NCBI GenBank assembly: GCA_018806985.1
Contig: JADANN010000457.1
Location: 434,001-498,000 of the forward strand
Length of the DNA: 64,000 nucleotides
Source of the DNA: Angiostrongylus vasorum
Lineage: Eukaryota; Nematoda; Chromadorea; Rhabditida; Metastrongylidae
Reading direction: 5' to 3'
Shown here: one piece after another, positions 49,701-62,300 of the stretch
How positions within the stretch are numbered: position 1 is the first letter of the stretch
Layout: every line of letters begins with the position of its first letter
The notes under the pieces: generated by a model
Seen by the model: only the letters and a program-made list of their open reading frames with translations
Told to the model about the DNA's origin: nothing
Database searches by the model: none
Made by a program: the position numbers and the translations under genes

Positions 49701-52700
49701 GGTTCACCTGATTTTCGATATGCTCTTCGAGCATATATAACGTCTTCTCGATTCTCGAAATTTGATGTAGGTCGGAACATTACGCTTTCACTTCAACCTG
49801 CATGGTACGAAACACTCATAGCACCATCCTCTTGGTAGGGCGTTTTTACAACGCTGTCAACATTTTCATATTATTTACGTAGTGTTCAAATTAAAAGTGG
49901 AGGAACAGTGTAGTCGAAGAATTGATATGTAGCACGTGTTCTTTTACTTCTTTAATAGTTTTTCGATGCTATTATAATCTCTTAAAGTCATCCACTTCCT
50001 TTTGGTCGACAATACTGTGTCAGGGTGGACAAGTCGATCCAGAGATATATTGCTTGATCAATGAAATGGAGACCCTTGTGCGCAAATGGCGTATAAGCAA
50101 AAATCAATTGCTTCAGAACACCACCTTCTGGAGGTTCAACCGAAGACCATTTTTTCCACAAGTACTGTAGAAATAGCACAAAATCTACGATTTGTTCCTA
50201 CTGGGTAATTTTTCTTCTTGCAAGGTACATACATTTTTCTAGGAAGAACAAAAGTCTACCCCACCGATTTTTAATCAAATGTTATCACAGCACTGAGTAG
50301 GACTAACATTGCAGGTCTACTAAAGTCTCAGGGTCACTCAAAGCCGGATAAATCTGGAATGATTAATATGACGATGGGTGCTCATACTTGATCGGGATGC
50401 ATGGATCACCAATAGAATAACACGAGCACTCATATTAACCCAGAACACAATGTTTTACCTAGCCGATGTCGCTGTTGTCCTGAAATTCTACGCGGGATCA
50501 TACCATCGCCCTCTTTGTGCAATACTAAATTTCTCACGGAAAGGAGAAAAAGCCGCTAAATTCAATAACGAAGTCCCAAAACCACCATAAACTGGAACGT
50601 ATTCAATTTATTAGTCGGATATTGAAAAGATGCTGTTCTCGACAACATCGACGAGGAATACGATCGGCTTTTCAACATCTTCACGTTAGCGCTATGAAAG
50701 CTGAGAGTTCGAAAGTCACCAAGAGACGTCTGTCTCCAGAAACACTCGAGCTGATACGCTAGCGAGGAATCGTACGAGCTGCAGGCAACCGCGAAGTAAC
50801 GTCCGAACTTGCAAAACAACGCACACAGGCGATAAAAGAAGATTATATGGAGTGAAGAACAGCAGTTAGGGGTGAAGTTGCAGAGGCTGGCAAGACGATT
50901 CGCAAAGACCTTCGACAATTACAAGAGAAGGTGATTGCAATAAGATGCCCAGATGGAACAGTTACAGCTTTCAAAAAGGCAGCGGATAAAATCGTGCAGA
51001 TTACTACACGAATCGTTTCAATTGCCACCTCCTCCTTCTTCCACGTTAAAGAAGGATGGATTTATCGTCCTACCGGCTAATCCTTCGGAAATCCGACATG
51101 TTATTTCGTCGGATGAAAAACCGAACAACACCAGCTCCGGACAGCACGAAATCTGAACACCTGAACAACATTTCGCCAGTGCTCATCAACACACTGGCTC
51201 GGTTCTTCCAACATTACCTGTCTGAATGGAAAGATTCCTATTCAATGGAAGACCAGCAAGACTGTGTTATTCTTCAGAAACGGTGACCATGACATCGGCA
51301 ACTATAGCCCAAACTACTTACTATCTATCGTCTACAAACTTTTCACTACAGTTACTATCGATAAGATTGACGAATACTGAACAAAGGACAGCCATATGAG
51401 CAATCAAGGTTTCGAAAAAAGATTTAGTACGATATATCAGAGTTACCACGAAAGAATAAGCGACAAGCATGTCTCAATTTTATCGTCTGAAAGACAGACG
51501 TTTGAGTCAGATTAGAGAAAAGCGGTCATGGACGCTCTGGGCAGACAAGGCTAGCCGATGTATAAAGACCCGTGAGCTATACAACAACTTCAAAACCAGA
51601 ACATCATCATTTCATAACGAGTTTAACATCGACATATAGATAGATACTCGAAAAGGCGAAGCCATCTTGCCGAAATTATCTGCAGCAATCCTGGAAGAAA
51701 TGTTCTGCTCAATCTGAAGAGAGGATTTGTGAGAACGCTTTCTAGGTGTTTCCTGATAAGCTGGCGATGCGCGATAAGTAGGTTCTACTCCGCACCTGTA
51801 GAGAATTGCATAGCGAATGTACCTCATTAAAGAAGAGGTCTATTTTCTAAAGATACACAAAACGAGGAAATCCTCGATATTTTAATGGTACGCATTGTAT
51901 GATACAGTACTATAACGGCTCCCATAGAAGCAATGTTATGAAGGACAGAAAAATACCGATGAAATGCTTCTTTTTCTAATTTTTCCTGCGTGACAGTAAT
52001 ACGTAGTACTGTTGGGAAACACCTCCCAACGGTTTCCCGTCTCATCGTGGCTGGGAGGTGTTCCTGGGTATAGGGACCGGGATGTACAAAGGAGTCCAGC
52101 GTTTCCATCAGGAAGCCTAGCTAAGAGTAAATCAATACCAGAATCGACCACCGTCCTGGCATGATTAGTCTCTAGTATTGGTAATTTTGATATTGGAAAA
52201 TATTGGTAATACTGGAAAAAAGTATTGGATGGCATTGTTTTTGGTCGAATTTTTGTAACACGAAATCAGTTTGGAAAGAGAAAATACAAAAAGAAAAAGG
52301 AAAGCTGAACGAGACCCACCGCGGACCATGGTGTTCCTCTCCAGCGCGGACAATGCATGACGCGACACTTGTGCTCGTCGATGGGGCGCGACGCGGCGTC
52401 GCAGCGCGAGCTGGCGAGCGTCGCGTTTGTAGTCAGGTCGACGCAGGCGACGGCGCGGCGTCGCACGCCGCGGCCGCACTTCGCCGAGCACTGCAACGGC
52501 TCGGTCTCCGACCAGTTCACCACGCTCAACTCATTCTTGCATCCAGCACTCAGCTATACTAGTAATCACTACTTGTTGCCATTACTACTGTCTCTCATCA
52601 CAGTCGATCAACATGTACAATCACAGTACGTTGTTCACATTTAAGTCAAAGAAGTTTACGGTTAGTGGGGTGCAAGTCAGTGTCCCCGTCAGAATATGAA

Positions 52701-55700
52701 ATTTATGAACCCACATGATTTTCACATATGAGGTGTGGCTGCGATGAAGGCCCATTTTGCTCTTCTTTCAAGGAAATATAAATCGTGAAGTTCTATTTCT
52801 AAGTCATTAATGTACTATGGTGAACGACCAGGTTCTTCTTGCAAGGATCACTTATTTTTCAAGACTGAGTCGCAGTTAGTAAATGCACCAGCGATTGAGG
52901 GATGCTGAACTGCACTCTTTATGTCTTCTGTTTATTGCCCGTTTTGTTTTGTTTTTTCTTCCTATCTTTCAAGTGTTTTCTATTCAAAGAACCAACTTAG
53001 CAGAAAATCCATGCGCGAAGCACGAAGGGTAGCACTAATACAGAGCGGTAGTTGCTCAAGAACTACGAACTACTGGTATGTTTGGTTTCGCAAGATTTCT
53101 CATAGGTTACGGCTCATGAATGAGGGATTTTAATTAGTTAAAGCACAAAAAATAAGGATAAAGCTCTCCGTGTTGATCAATCCCTGAGGGATGTGGCATG
53201 CGGTGGACTATATTAAGCATCGTTAGAGGTGATTGAATACATATCTGGCCTTTACAATGACTCGCAGTGGCCCACCGATGTATCGACTCCGGGCTTCTAT
53301 CCTCCCAGACAAGTCTGGTACAAAATTACCGACCCCAGGGGGATGTAAGGCTTGGTGAGCCTTGGGCGCTGGGATCGGTCCCATGTGTACTGCAGGGCGC
53401 CTCCGACCACTGCGCTGCACGCGCCCTTTGCAGGGTACCCCAGCCAAAGCACAGTGGATTAGTTAATAGTCGACAATAGCTTAAAACACCAAGTAATCCA
53501 TTTCGTCCCAATAGAACGTATGATTGTGATAATTCTAGCATAAAACATGTAAAGCAACAAAAAATCACACAAATATTGTGGCCGTCCCGTGCCGTGCGAT
53601 ACAAAAAATACTACTGATGTCACGTACATGACGACACAAACGCTCAAACATTTTATTCTTCGTAAGTTTGTTTCAGTTTTGTGAAACCCATACGGATGAC
53701 TGATCCTCACCTAAGGAATAACAACAACACTGAATAAAACACAACTGTAACAATGATTATTAGTGGCAGTCGAGTGGTATTTCTGGACAAAGACACAAGT
53801 AGATGCTGACAGACACTGACAGACACTGAATGAACAAACATAGAAACAAAAACAATAGACACCACGTATCAGGAGGCGAATATGCAGGCAGTCAGGCATG
53901 AGTTAATAGATTGTTGAGGTTAGGACTCGAAACATCTGATTTGCCTTTCAGGGATATGAAGCGGGAATGTTGGGAAGTACTGGTGACATTGGGTGCTTTC
54001 TCAGCGCACATCTGTTCTATCCAACAGAAATCATTATTTGTAATAGATCATTTCATATACACACATACACAGACCACAACCTAACTGCCCCCACCTTCAC
54101 TCTTGACAGTATCCGTGGAAGATCATTTTCAGTCATTGGTTTTTTCCAAAGGTTGGAGGGTTCTCCCAATAGTCGAAAGTAAAGGGCTTCAAAAGAGAAA
54201 GGTTCAAAATATATTTGCCTAAACATTTCCTAGACCGGTATGTTTTTGGGTTGGGTTCTACGTATCCTCCCTGAAAACTGATATTCATTCGGGATATTTT
54301 TAGCAGGCCTGTGCTTTTACACATAGTCTAAGTGACTTCAATAAAATGCCTATAAGGCGTCAAATTGGAATTTAGAGTGCGGTGCTGTTCCGTACACCGT
54401 GAGTAACACGCTGGGTTTAGAGCAATTAAGTGAGTTTTTCAAGTCGAATTATTTGTTGAATTAACAAGGTTGTGAACATCTCGTGAGGCTCACACAATTT
54501 TCTAAGGAATTTCCGTTCTGAAATCTTCTGCTTAACATAGGGTGCGAACTTTCTCCATAGTTCTCAGCGCAAGTTATCACAAGCAGCATCTTCAAACAGT
54601 GAGTAAGGAGGAAATAGAAGGCGAGAAATAGGCTTTTGTATGGCGGGTAGGGGTAACTTGTGTACAATCAGTTGCTCAGAGGGCGCGCAGCGGCGTGAGC
54701 AGGCGGTGAGTTTTCTGGTTGTATCTGCGACGTACCGGACTCCACGGTGTTGTTTGCCACGTTGCTCGTGATAGCTGTGACGAGGGACACGGCGGAAGTT
54801 CGCAGTCGCGCTGTTCCTCTGGCTTCGCATCGCGACATTCGTTGTCGCCTTGCAACTTGGCACTCACTGCGTCCTCACACCAGATGCGACGTCGTTGCAC
54901 TCCACCACCACAGGTCACGGAACACTGTAATGGGGCCTCGTAGTAGGGGTTGTGTTTAAAAAATGACTGCCGAAACAAGCTTTTAGGAAGACATGAAATG
55001 TGTGGTAAAACAAGCGCTACAGGAAAAAAAGTCATCAGCTGCTTTAAGTTCTTAGTCACTTTTGGAGGTGAAAACTTGAGAATTATCGTGGAAAACCACG
55101 CTTTTATTCCATGATATCAGCTAAAAATATTTCCATGGACTTACGTGACTCCATGGGGAGATCTGCCAGGTGTTGTTGCTCTTCGGTGGGCAGAGCGGTA
55201 CATTGCATTCGTCGAACATCTTCGGCTTTTCGTTATCGTCGCAAATAAGGCCGTCGCATCTCACGGTACGACGTCTCCATCCTCCACCGCACGTCACCGA
55301 GCACTAAGTAATGGGTAATTCTTTCTTCCCAATTAGTTGGTTGTACTGTGAAACGATTCAACGCACATCAAATGTCAAAGCAACACAAAGAAACCTTGTC
55401 GCATGTACTTAACTTTATCATGCTTGTATAAATAGTGTCAAAATTTTGTATAAAACACACACATACATAATAGATAATAGTGTCGTTGCGATAAGAAGTA
55501 CACGGTGTATTAAGTTAATTCAAAAAATAATGGCAGTTTTTGTTGTTGCAAGTTTTATAAATTTTTTACTTTGCTTTTTAATGGTCATTTACTAGTTATA
55601 TTATGGCTGGGAACTATAGTGTTTACCACTTGCTTCACCTTTAGCCATGTAGAAAACTTTTCTAATACTGCATTTACAACATTTATAGGTTTGTTGAAAT

Positions 55701-56236
55701 CGTACTCTTTAAAGCAAGCAAACGTATTGTTTGCTTCATGATTTCAAACTTGGGAATTCGTTCGCTAGTATACATGTATAGTATAGATAGCAACATGAAG
55801 TGTCATCGGATAACGAGCCATCAAAAAAGCTTTCGAGCGAAGAGTGTGCAGATGGCTCGAATATTTCCGTACTTAGGAATGTGAGCCCTAGCTGAGAAAG
55901 GATGTTGAAGCGAATAAGTAGTTCACGAAAGCCACTTGAAGACGATTACTAAAGCTGGACAAAGAATAAAGGATGAAGCTCTCTGCATTGATCAATCCCT
56001 GTGGGATGCGCCATACTTTTGATTTCATCAAGTATCGTTGGAGATGACTGAATGCATATCTGGCCTTTACCATGACTCGCGGCGGCCTACCGATGTATCG
56101 ACCTGGCTTCTATCCTCTCAGACAAGTCTGGTACCAATTTGCCGACCCCGGAGGGATGGAAGGCTTGGTGGACCATGGGAGCGGGGATCAATTCCACGTG
56201 TGTGTTGCAGGGCGCCTCCGACCACTGCATCACATG

Positions 56237-56321
<85 letters not shown>

Positions 56322-59300
56322 GGAAAGTGGAAGTGGAAAATCCTCGGTGATCGGTGCCACACAAATTAAAAAAAAGGAAAAGTCGTAAAAAGTATTTTGC
56401 TTTTTTATAAAGTCTACTCTAACTAGACTTTCACTTTTTTTCAACTCGTGTCGCGTCGACGCACCGAGCTCTAGGAGGACAGCGAGCACAGTGGTAGTGA
56501 CGCCGATCTTCACGAGAACGGCTCTGGTTCAGATCTTGCACCGGGTTCGCCAACCATCTCATCCATCCGGGGTGGGGGAATTTGATACCGGACTTGTCCG
56601 GGGGAAAAATCATTGCTACAATCTAAATGGAAACACTTTAGCTCGGCTATCTCAGGATTCCAGGAAGGATCGATTGGACCAGCTTTCTACGACATAAAAG
56701 ATGAATGGAAAATCCTCAAGCAGTAGCCAAAGCTACACGTAAAATGTTGGAAGACCTTCGTGAACGATGGAAACAAGGAAACGAATCGAATGCGGGATCT
56801 GCACAATAGATGTGAAGGAGGGGTCGTACAAAATAAAAAAAAACAAAAAAGTCTGCTGTATGCATCTTTAGGCAACGCAACTTGTGCATATTTCTATTTC
56901 TATCGCATTGGGAAATAAGACAAAATTTAGATCTATACAGAAAGCATCGACGTTCAGCGTAGTGGTTGGCCAAAGTTGACCTTCTGAACACTTACAAAGC
57001 CGAATGTGAACTGTGGTGATTATATGGTAGCCTGCAGTAGGTTTAATTCACCAAAACCTTCCAAATCCTGGTGAAACGGTCAGAACAGAGAATATCTCGT
57101 CACAAATGAATGAAATGAATCTAAAATTGCATAGAAAGCTTTGAGAATTGGTCAACAGAGCAGGTCTAGTCCTCTTGCAAGACCACACTCGACTGCCTGT
57201 TGAATAAGGAAGTCACCTGAAATTTAATTGCGATACGGAGCATCATCCATCATGTTGCTAGACCTTTCGTCAACAATGACCACTTAGTAAGCAGTCAATG
57301 AACAGAGGTCTACTTGCTCTATTCTCTACTCACCACTATTCCTAACTGTTGCGGTCATCTCGGCATCTTGGTTGTTTTTCATTGTTAGATTTTTTACATG
57401 TATGCCGTATGGAAGATCAGTTACTCAAGTTTGAGGTTTGATGCAGCTGTTGCAAATCCATAAGCTCCGCATGTCAGGAGCAACATAAATCGCATTCCAT
57501 CCAGTATTGTCTTTTACACAACTTACATTCACCCAGGCATACATGCCTTGCGGCAATATGGTCCTTCTAATGGGTCGTCTTGCAAAAGAAAATCGCCTAC
57601 CATTATGTGTGCGACGACCGACAGTTATTGTTGATAAAAACACGTTGTATAAGCGCTTAAAGATGCATGATTTTTTGAAAGAAAAGTTCAAATTGTCACA
57701 TATTTGACAAAACACGGTAGGGTTCATGTTGAAAAGAGATATAAGGTGTTAAATAAAGTCGAGCTAATGCTGAACAACTTTCGCTTTCTACGAGGATTGT
57801 GGCAGAACGTACGAACATTTAAATCAACGAAATCAGAAACTAAAAATGACTAGATTACGAGGGGAACAGAGTGGAGTAAATGTCTTCGTTTTCTTCAAAA
57901 AACACCGTGCTCAGTCCTTTGTTCTTCGAAAATGGACTAACCACGGAGTATTGACAATTGAACTAACTTCATGGCGTGGACTTTGCTGTTCCAAAATTTC
58001 TTCACTAAATCCCGACATTTCGAATATCAATGTCAATGGTTTTTCTCCAAAAAGTGGATTACAGCTTCCTTACCGGATCGTACCCACGGAAGATAGTAAC
58101 TAACGAACTGCGATTTGAACCGACATACTATCCACAAAAAATATGCCCGTTTCCTCTGAATGCTGAGCTTAAGTGGTCATTATCTACACAAGTCAAGCTA
58201 CATTATCTTATTCGTGGTGCTGGCCACGACACGACTCTGGCTCTTGAAATTGTTCGCGTCAGATGAAAAAGACAAAGTGTGTTCATTTTCCTTCTTTGCC
58301 AGTTCTTCGAAAGTCTTTTCGTATTATAAGTACAGCCACTACGGAAGAAATAGTGATCGTATAAGTTGATGAAGAGCATTCAGTCTACGCAGATAACGAA
58401 AGTTAGTGAAAGTTTCAGCAGTCTGGCCACCAGACATTCGAAAGCTTAGTTCTGCTCACCTAGTATTTCAGCTCGACGAGTCATACCGTTCTGTATTGGT
58501 TCCCCGAAGCCAGGGTTGAAATTTTGTCTGCATAAACATGCTGTACTTCTTTTCTTTAAAGCAATCAAGGAAAGTTAAGCCGCAACAAAGTCGAATTTTC
58601 AGCTACGGTCTTCGGAAAGTTTCGTTCTTTCACAACTTCGTTCGACGTTTCACTCCTCTGACATTATCCATACGTGTAGGTAAAAGTGAAAGGAACGAAA
58701 ATAAAAACTGAAGTGAAGCACGATATGTTTTAATTAAGAACGGAGTTTCATTAAGTATGGAAGTCATTCCAAAACATTTATTTATTCACTTTAGTAATTG
58801 GTTTATGACGAATTTGAAAATAAATGTGCTATGAAGAACTCTAACCTACATAGTATGAGAAAGGATCAGCAACGGTTTTCACACAAACCTTAGACCATTC
58901 GCCACTAATCCACGTTCCAAGTGGTGGTTCTCCTTTAGGACAAACGCTCAGTTTGCACGACCTCATCGACGGTGGCCTCTCGGCAACGTTGCAGTCCGTT
59001 TCGCTGGCGCTCTCCTCGGGGCTCCTCGACGTGCAGATCACACTGCGCGATTGCTGCACGTGAGCGCCACACGTGGCAGGGCACTGCAACTGTCAACATT
59101 TTGGTCGTAGAGGTGTTGCTTCACAAAAGTGGATGCCGCATGATGCTATTGGAGCGAAGTGTGTCAAGTGTTCTAATGGTTTTGCGAAAATTTTTATGGA
59201 TATTATATGGAATTCAACCACAATGATGCTGAGATATTTGCAAAACTCTGGACCGCAGGTGGCTGCGGTGGAAACAAACGCGTTAGCCCCCGGAAGGGGG

Positions 59301-62300
59301 ACAATAGCGTGAAAAATCGTAGTAGGCAGCAGCAAATAAAAAAGTTAACATTGTAATTTCAACTACAGCCTCAGCTTAACTTGGTTCAATGCCGATTTGT
59401 GCTCTCCAGATCAATTCCATTGACGGGTGATTACTGATAGCAACAATAGATAAAGAACTAGCTGAGAGACAGGCGAAACGATGGACCCGCATGGTGTGGT
59501 GGTGGACGCGCCGGCTCCCGAAAAGGGTACTGACGTGTTCGTTCCCCACCGCAGACACCTGCGGTCCGGAGTTTTGTAAATATCTCAGCATCATTGTAGT
59601 TGAATTTCGTATAATACCCTGTCGTGAAAAATTGTGGTAGACTCCAAATAAAAAGTTAACATTTCATAGATGTTTAATTACTGGTTTTTGCATGATAAAT
59701 ATGTGAAAAATAAGAAGGTGCATGAAAAAAAGTATTTAGCAAGTTTCCGAGGTATTTGGGATGTTGACCTAAAATACCAACTCTCTTTATTCAGAAACTT
59801 ACAGTAAGTTCGAAGGAAAAGCTAAGGTATGTGAACTACCTGCATCCATGGGCCACTTCTCCAGTAAGCGCAAACTTTCACACGACATGGACGCTGGTGT
59901 TCGACCTTTTCCAAATCCCTGCAGTACTCGTCTGGCAAGTCTCGTGCATGGTCACGGCATTTCACCTGTAGTAAAAAAAAATTTCACTGCTAATTTACAG
60001 AAATAACTGGTGATAGTGAATATTGGGAAATCGCTCTGATGAAGAAGTATCTCATAGTGATATCGCAAGTTATCTTCAAAAAGTTTCGCCAGAGTTGAGC
60101 TTATACAGAAATAAGTGCTCGGAGTAGAAGATATCGTTGTCAAAATAAATAGATCGGACAGATTACCAATCTTCTCTGAGTTCCATTTCCGCACGTCGCA
60201 GAGCACTCAGACCATGGTCCAGTGGCCCATCTAATTGGGGGCATATCAGCAGGTTGAGCAATCAGATCTGAGACTTGCGTTTCACAAGCATCGCGTTCAC
60301 AGGTTCTTCTTTCGCGTGGTCGAGATGCCTCAAATGACAGCAATCAGTTAATTGTTTCTATTAATAAGTCTTAACACCCTATAATTTCTAAACTCAAGTA
60401 AGGTTTGATTGAGAATAAATTGTATGCCACAGAACGACAAAGAACTACTTCGGCGTTCATGAAAAGTTCTTTTTTTTGGAAAACCGATAGTCCTAAGGCG
60501 CAAACTCAAACGCTCTAACTCCTCCCCGCAATTCAGCAAGTAGGTTTTCTTAGTTTAGCAATAATTGGTGATGAAAAATAACAGAACTGTCAATAAGGAA
60601 TACCTTATCACAAAGAAAGTCCTTCACCGGCTCCTTCATCGGTCCAGATGTGCAGTGAGTATGACGAGTCTGTGTGCCATTACCACATGTCACAGAGCAT
60701 GGTCCCCATGCGGATACCTCCCATGATGTGCAAGGTACCAGGCTGTAATGGGTCGGTACGACAGGAAATGAATATCATTTCATGATACTTATACAGTTTG
60801 AAATTGATTTAGGTAAATCTTGTCGTCTATCAGCAGTGAACTGACGCGTATTGACTACAAAGGCTGCCATGGTCAGAGTCGATCCACATTAAATTCGTGT
60901 CAATGGCAGCTGTCATTCATTTTTTTTTCGTTGATACAGTTGTAATCTTACTGTTCGTTTAACTTACTTGCATGGTTGTTGTGTTGTTGGCGGACTGAAA
61001 TCACCACAGAACGAGTGATCCACTATTTGTTCTCTGTAGATACACTCAGCTGTGCGTCGTCTGAATCCCGAACCACATGTCACCGAACACTAAAAATTCC
61101 GAAGAAAGTTCATCTTCTTTAGTTATAGAATAAATATATACCTGCTAGTTAACAAAGCACTATATAATCACATGACCTGGCACCTTTATTTTAATTGTGA
61201 CGTTCTACATATAGAGTTTTTCAATCCCTTCCAATATTCAAATTCTCACTTGTAATTCACGTTTTACACTTTCCGTAGCACTGTCTATGCTCGGTCTTGA
61301 GCACATGCGACATGGAAAAGCACTCGTATTCGCTGAGATCCCCATCTCGACTCAGTGGATCGACAAACAATAAGTGAGGTATCGTTTAAATTCTCACACT
61401 TTGATCAGTCATGACTGGTATATGCAAGTCAATACCTGTGATTCGTTGCTGTTCACCTACACCGAAGACACTTTTCAATAAAGCTCGTCATTGGAGCTAA
61501 CAAATATGATCTAGAATGGCCCAGCGCTATACATTATGGCTTACGAGCTAGCTCCATGTAAATTCTAACCCCATCAAATAACCTCAGCTCTGTCGATAAC
61601 CGACTAATGAGACAACGAGGTTCTTCTGCCCATCATTGGAACTCGCAGGAAATGCTCTTTTTACAGCTGCTAAAGGAGGATACGATGGTCAATGGTAACC
61701 AAATGAGAAGCAAACAAGTTCCTTAATCTCGTTACTGAAGTAAAAGAAAAAGTGACCACGGCGACTAAGAATGTGTGATTTTCACGACAATGCTTGGCGT
61801 CATGTGGCAAAATTGACTAGTGGGTAAATTGAACAGTTAAAGTGGACTACTGTGAGTCGTTCACCGTACCTCCCGGAGCACTTTCAAAATAGTACTTGTT
61901 TTGGCCACTGAAGCATTAGCATATCTGCCTGACAAGTGGTGCCATGAACAACCACAAGGACACAGAGAAGGAGATTTTATTTTTTTAAACGATGCTTGCT
62001 TAATGTTTAAGATACATTGTTTTTTTAAAGGAACAGTACAATACTACTTGTTATGATTTGCTAGTGCTCTTGGTGCCGCTGGATCTAAATCCTGAACAGA
62101 TCTTTGTGAAGTATGGATAGCGTGTGATAATTATATGGCGTTCACTTAGGATCACCTACCGCGCTCCATTCTTTAGTTCTCCAGAACGGACATGGCCCTT
62201 GGTTGCACTGCTTGTGTGAAGGGGGTTGTTCCTGCCCGCTCGCCATACATAACTCCGGTTGTATGCCTTCGCCTCGAGAATCCACACAGGAAACACGACG

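Larger units (their letters stand above)
48955..52319. other. gon-1 intron of 3.4 kb with a LINE fragment
   Basis: Besides the LINE at 50300-51790 and the repeat B piece at 52017, a 124-codon reverse ORF at 49406-49780 is open but shows no thrombospondin or other recognised features, and the exon chain closes in phase without it. Confidence 0.5.

Noticed and set aside
49406..49780. 124-codon reverse ORF between thrombospondin exons
   Set aside because: It lacks the W/Cys pattern, and the gon-1 exons on both sides join in phase without it.
56087..56513. Several overlapping ORFs with long Tyr-Ile runs
   Set aside because: They are six-frame reads of the (TA)n microsatellite joined to SINE sequence.
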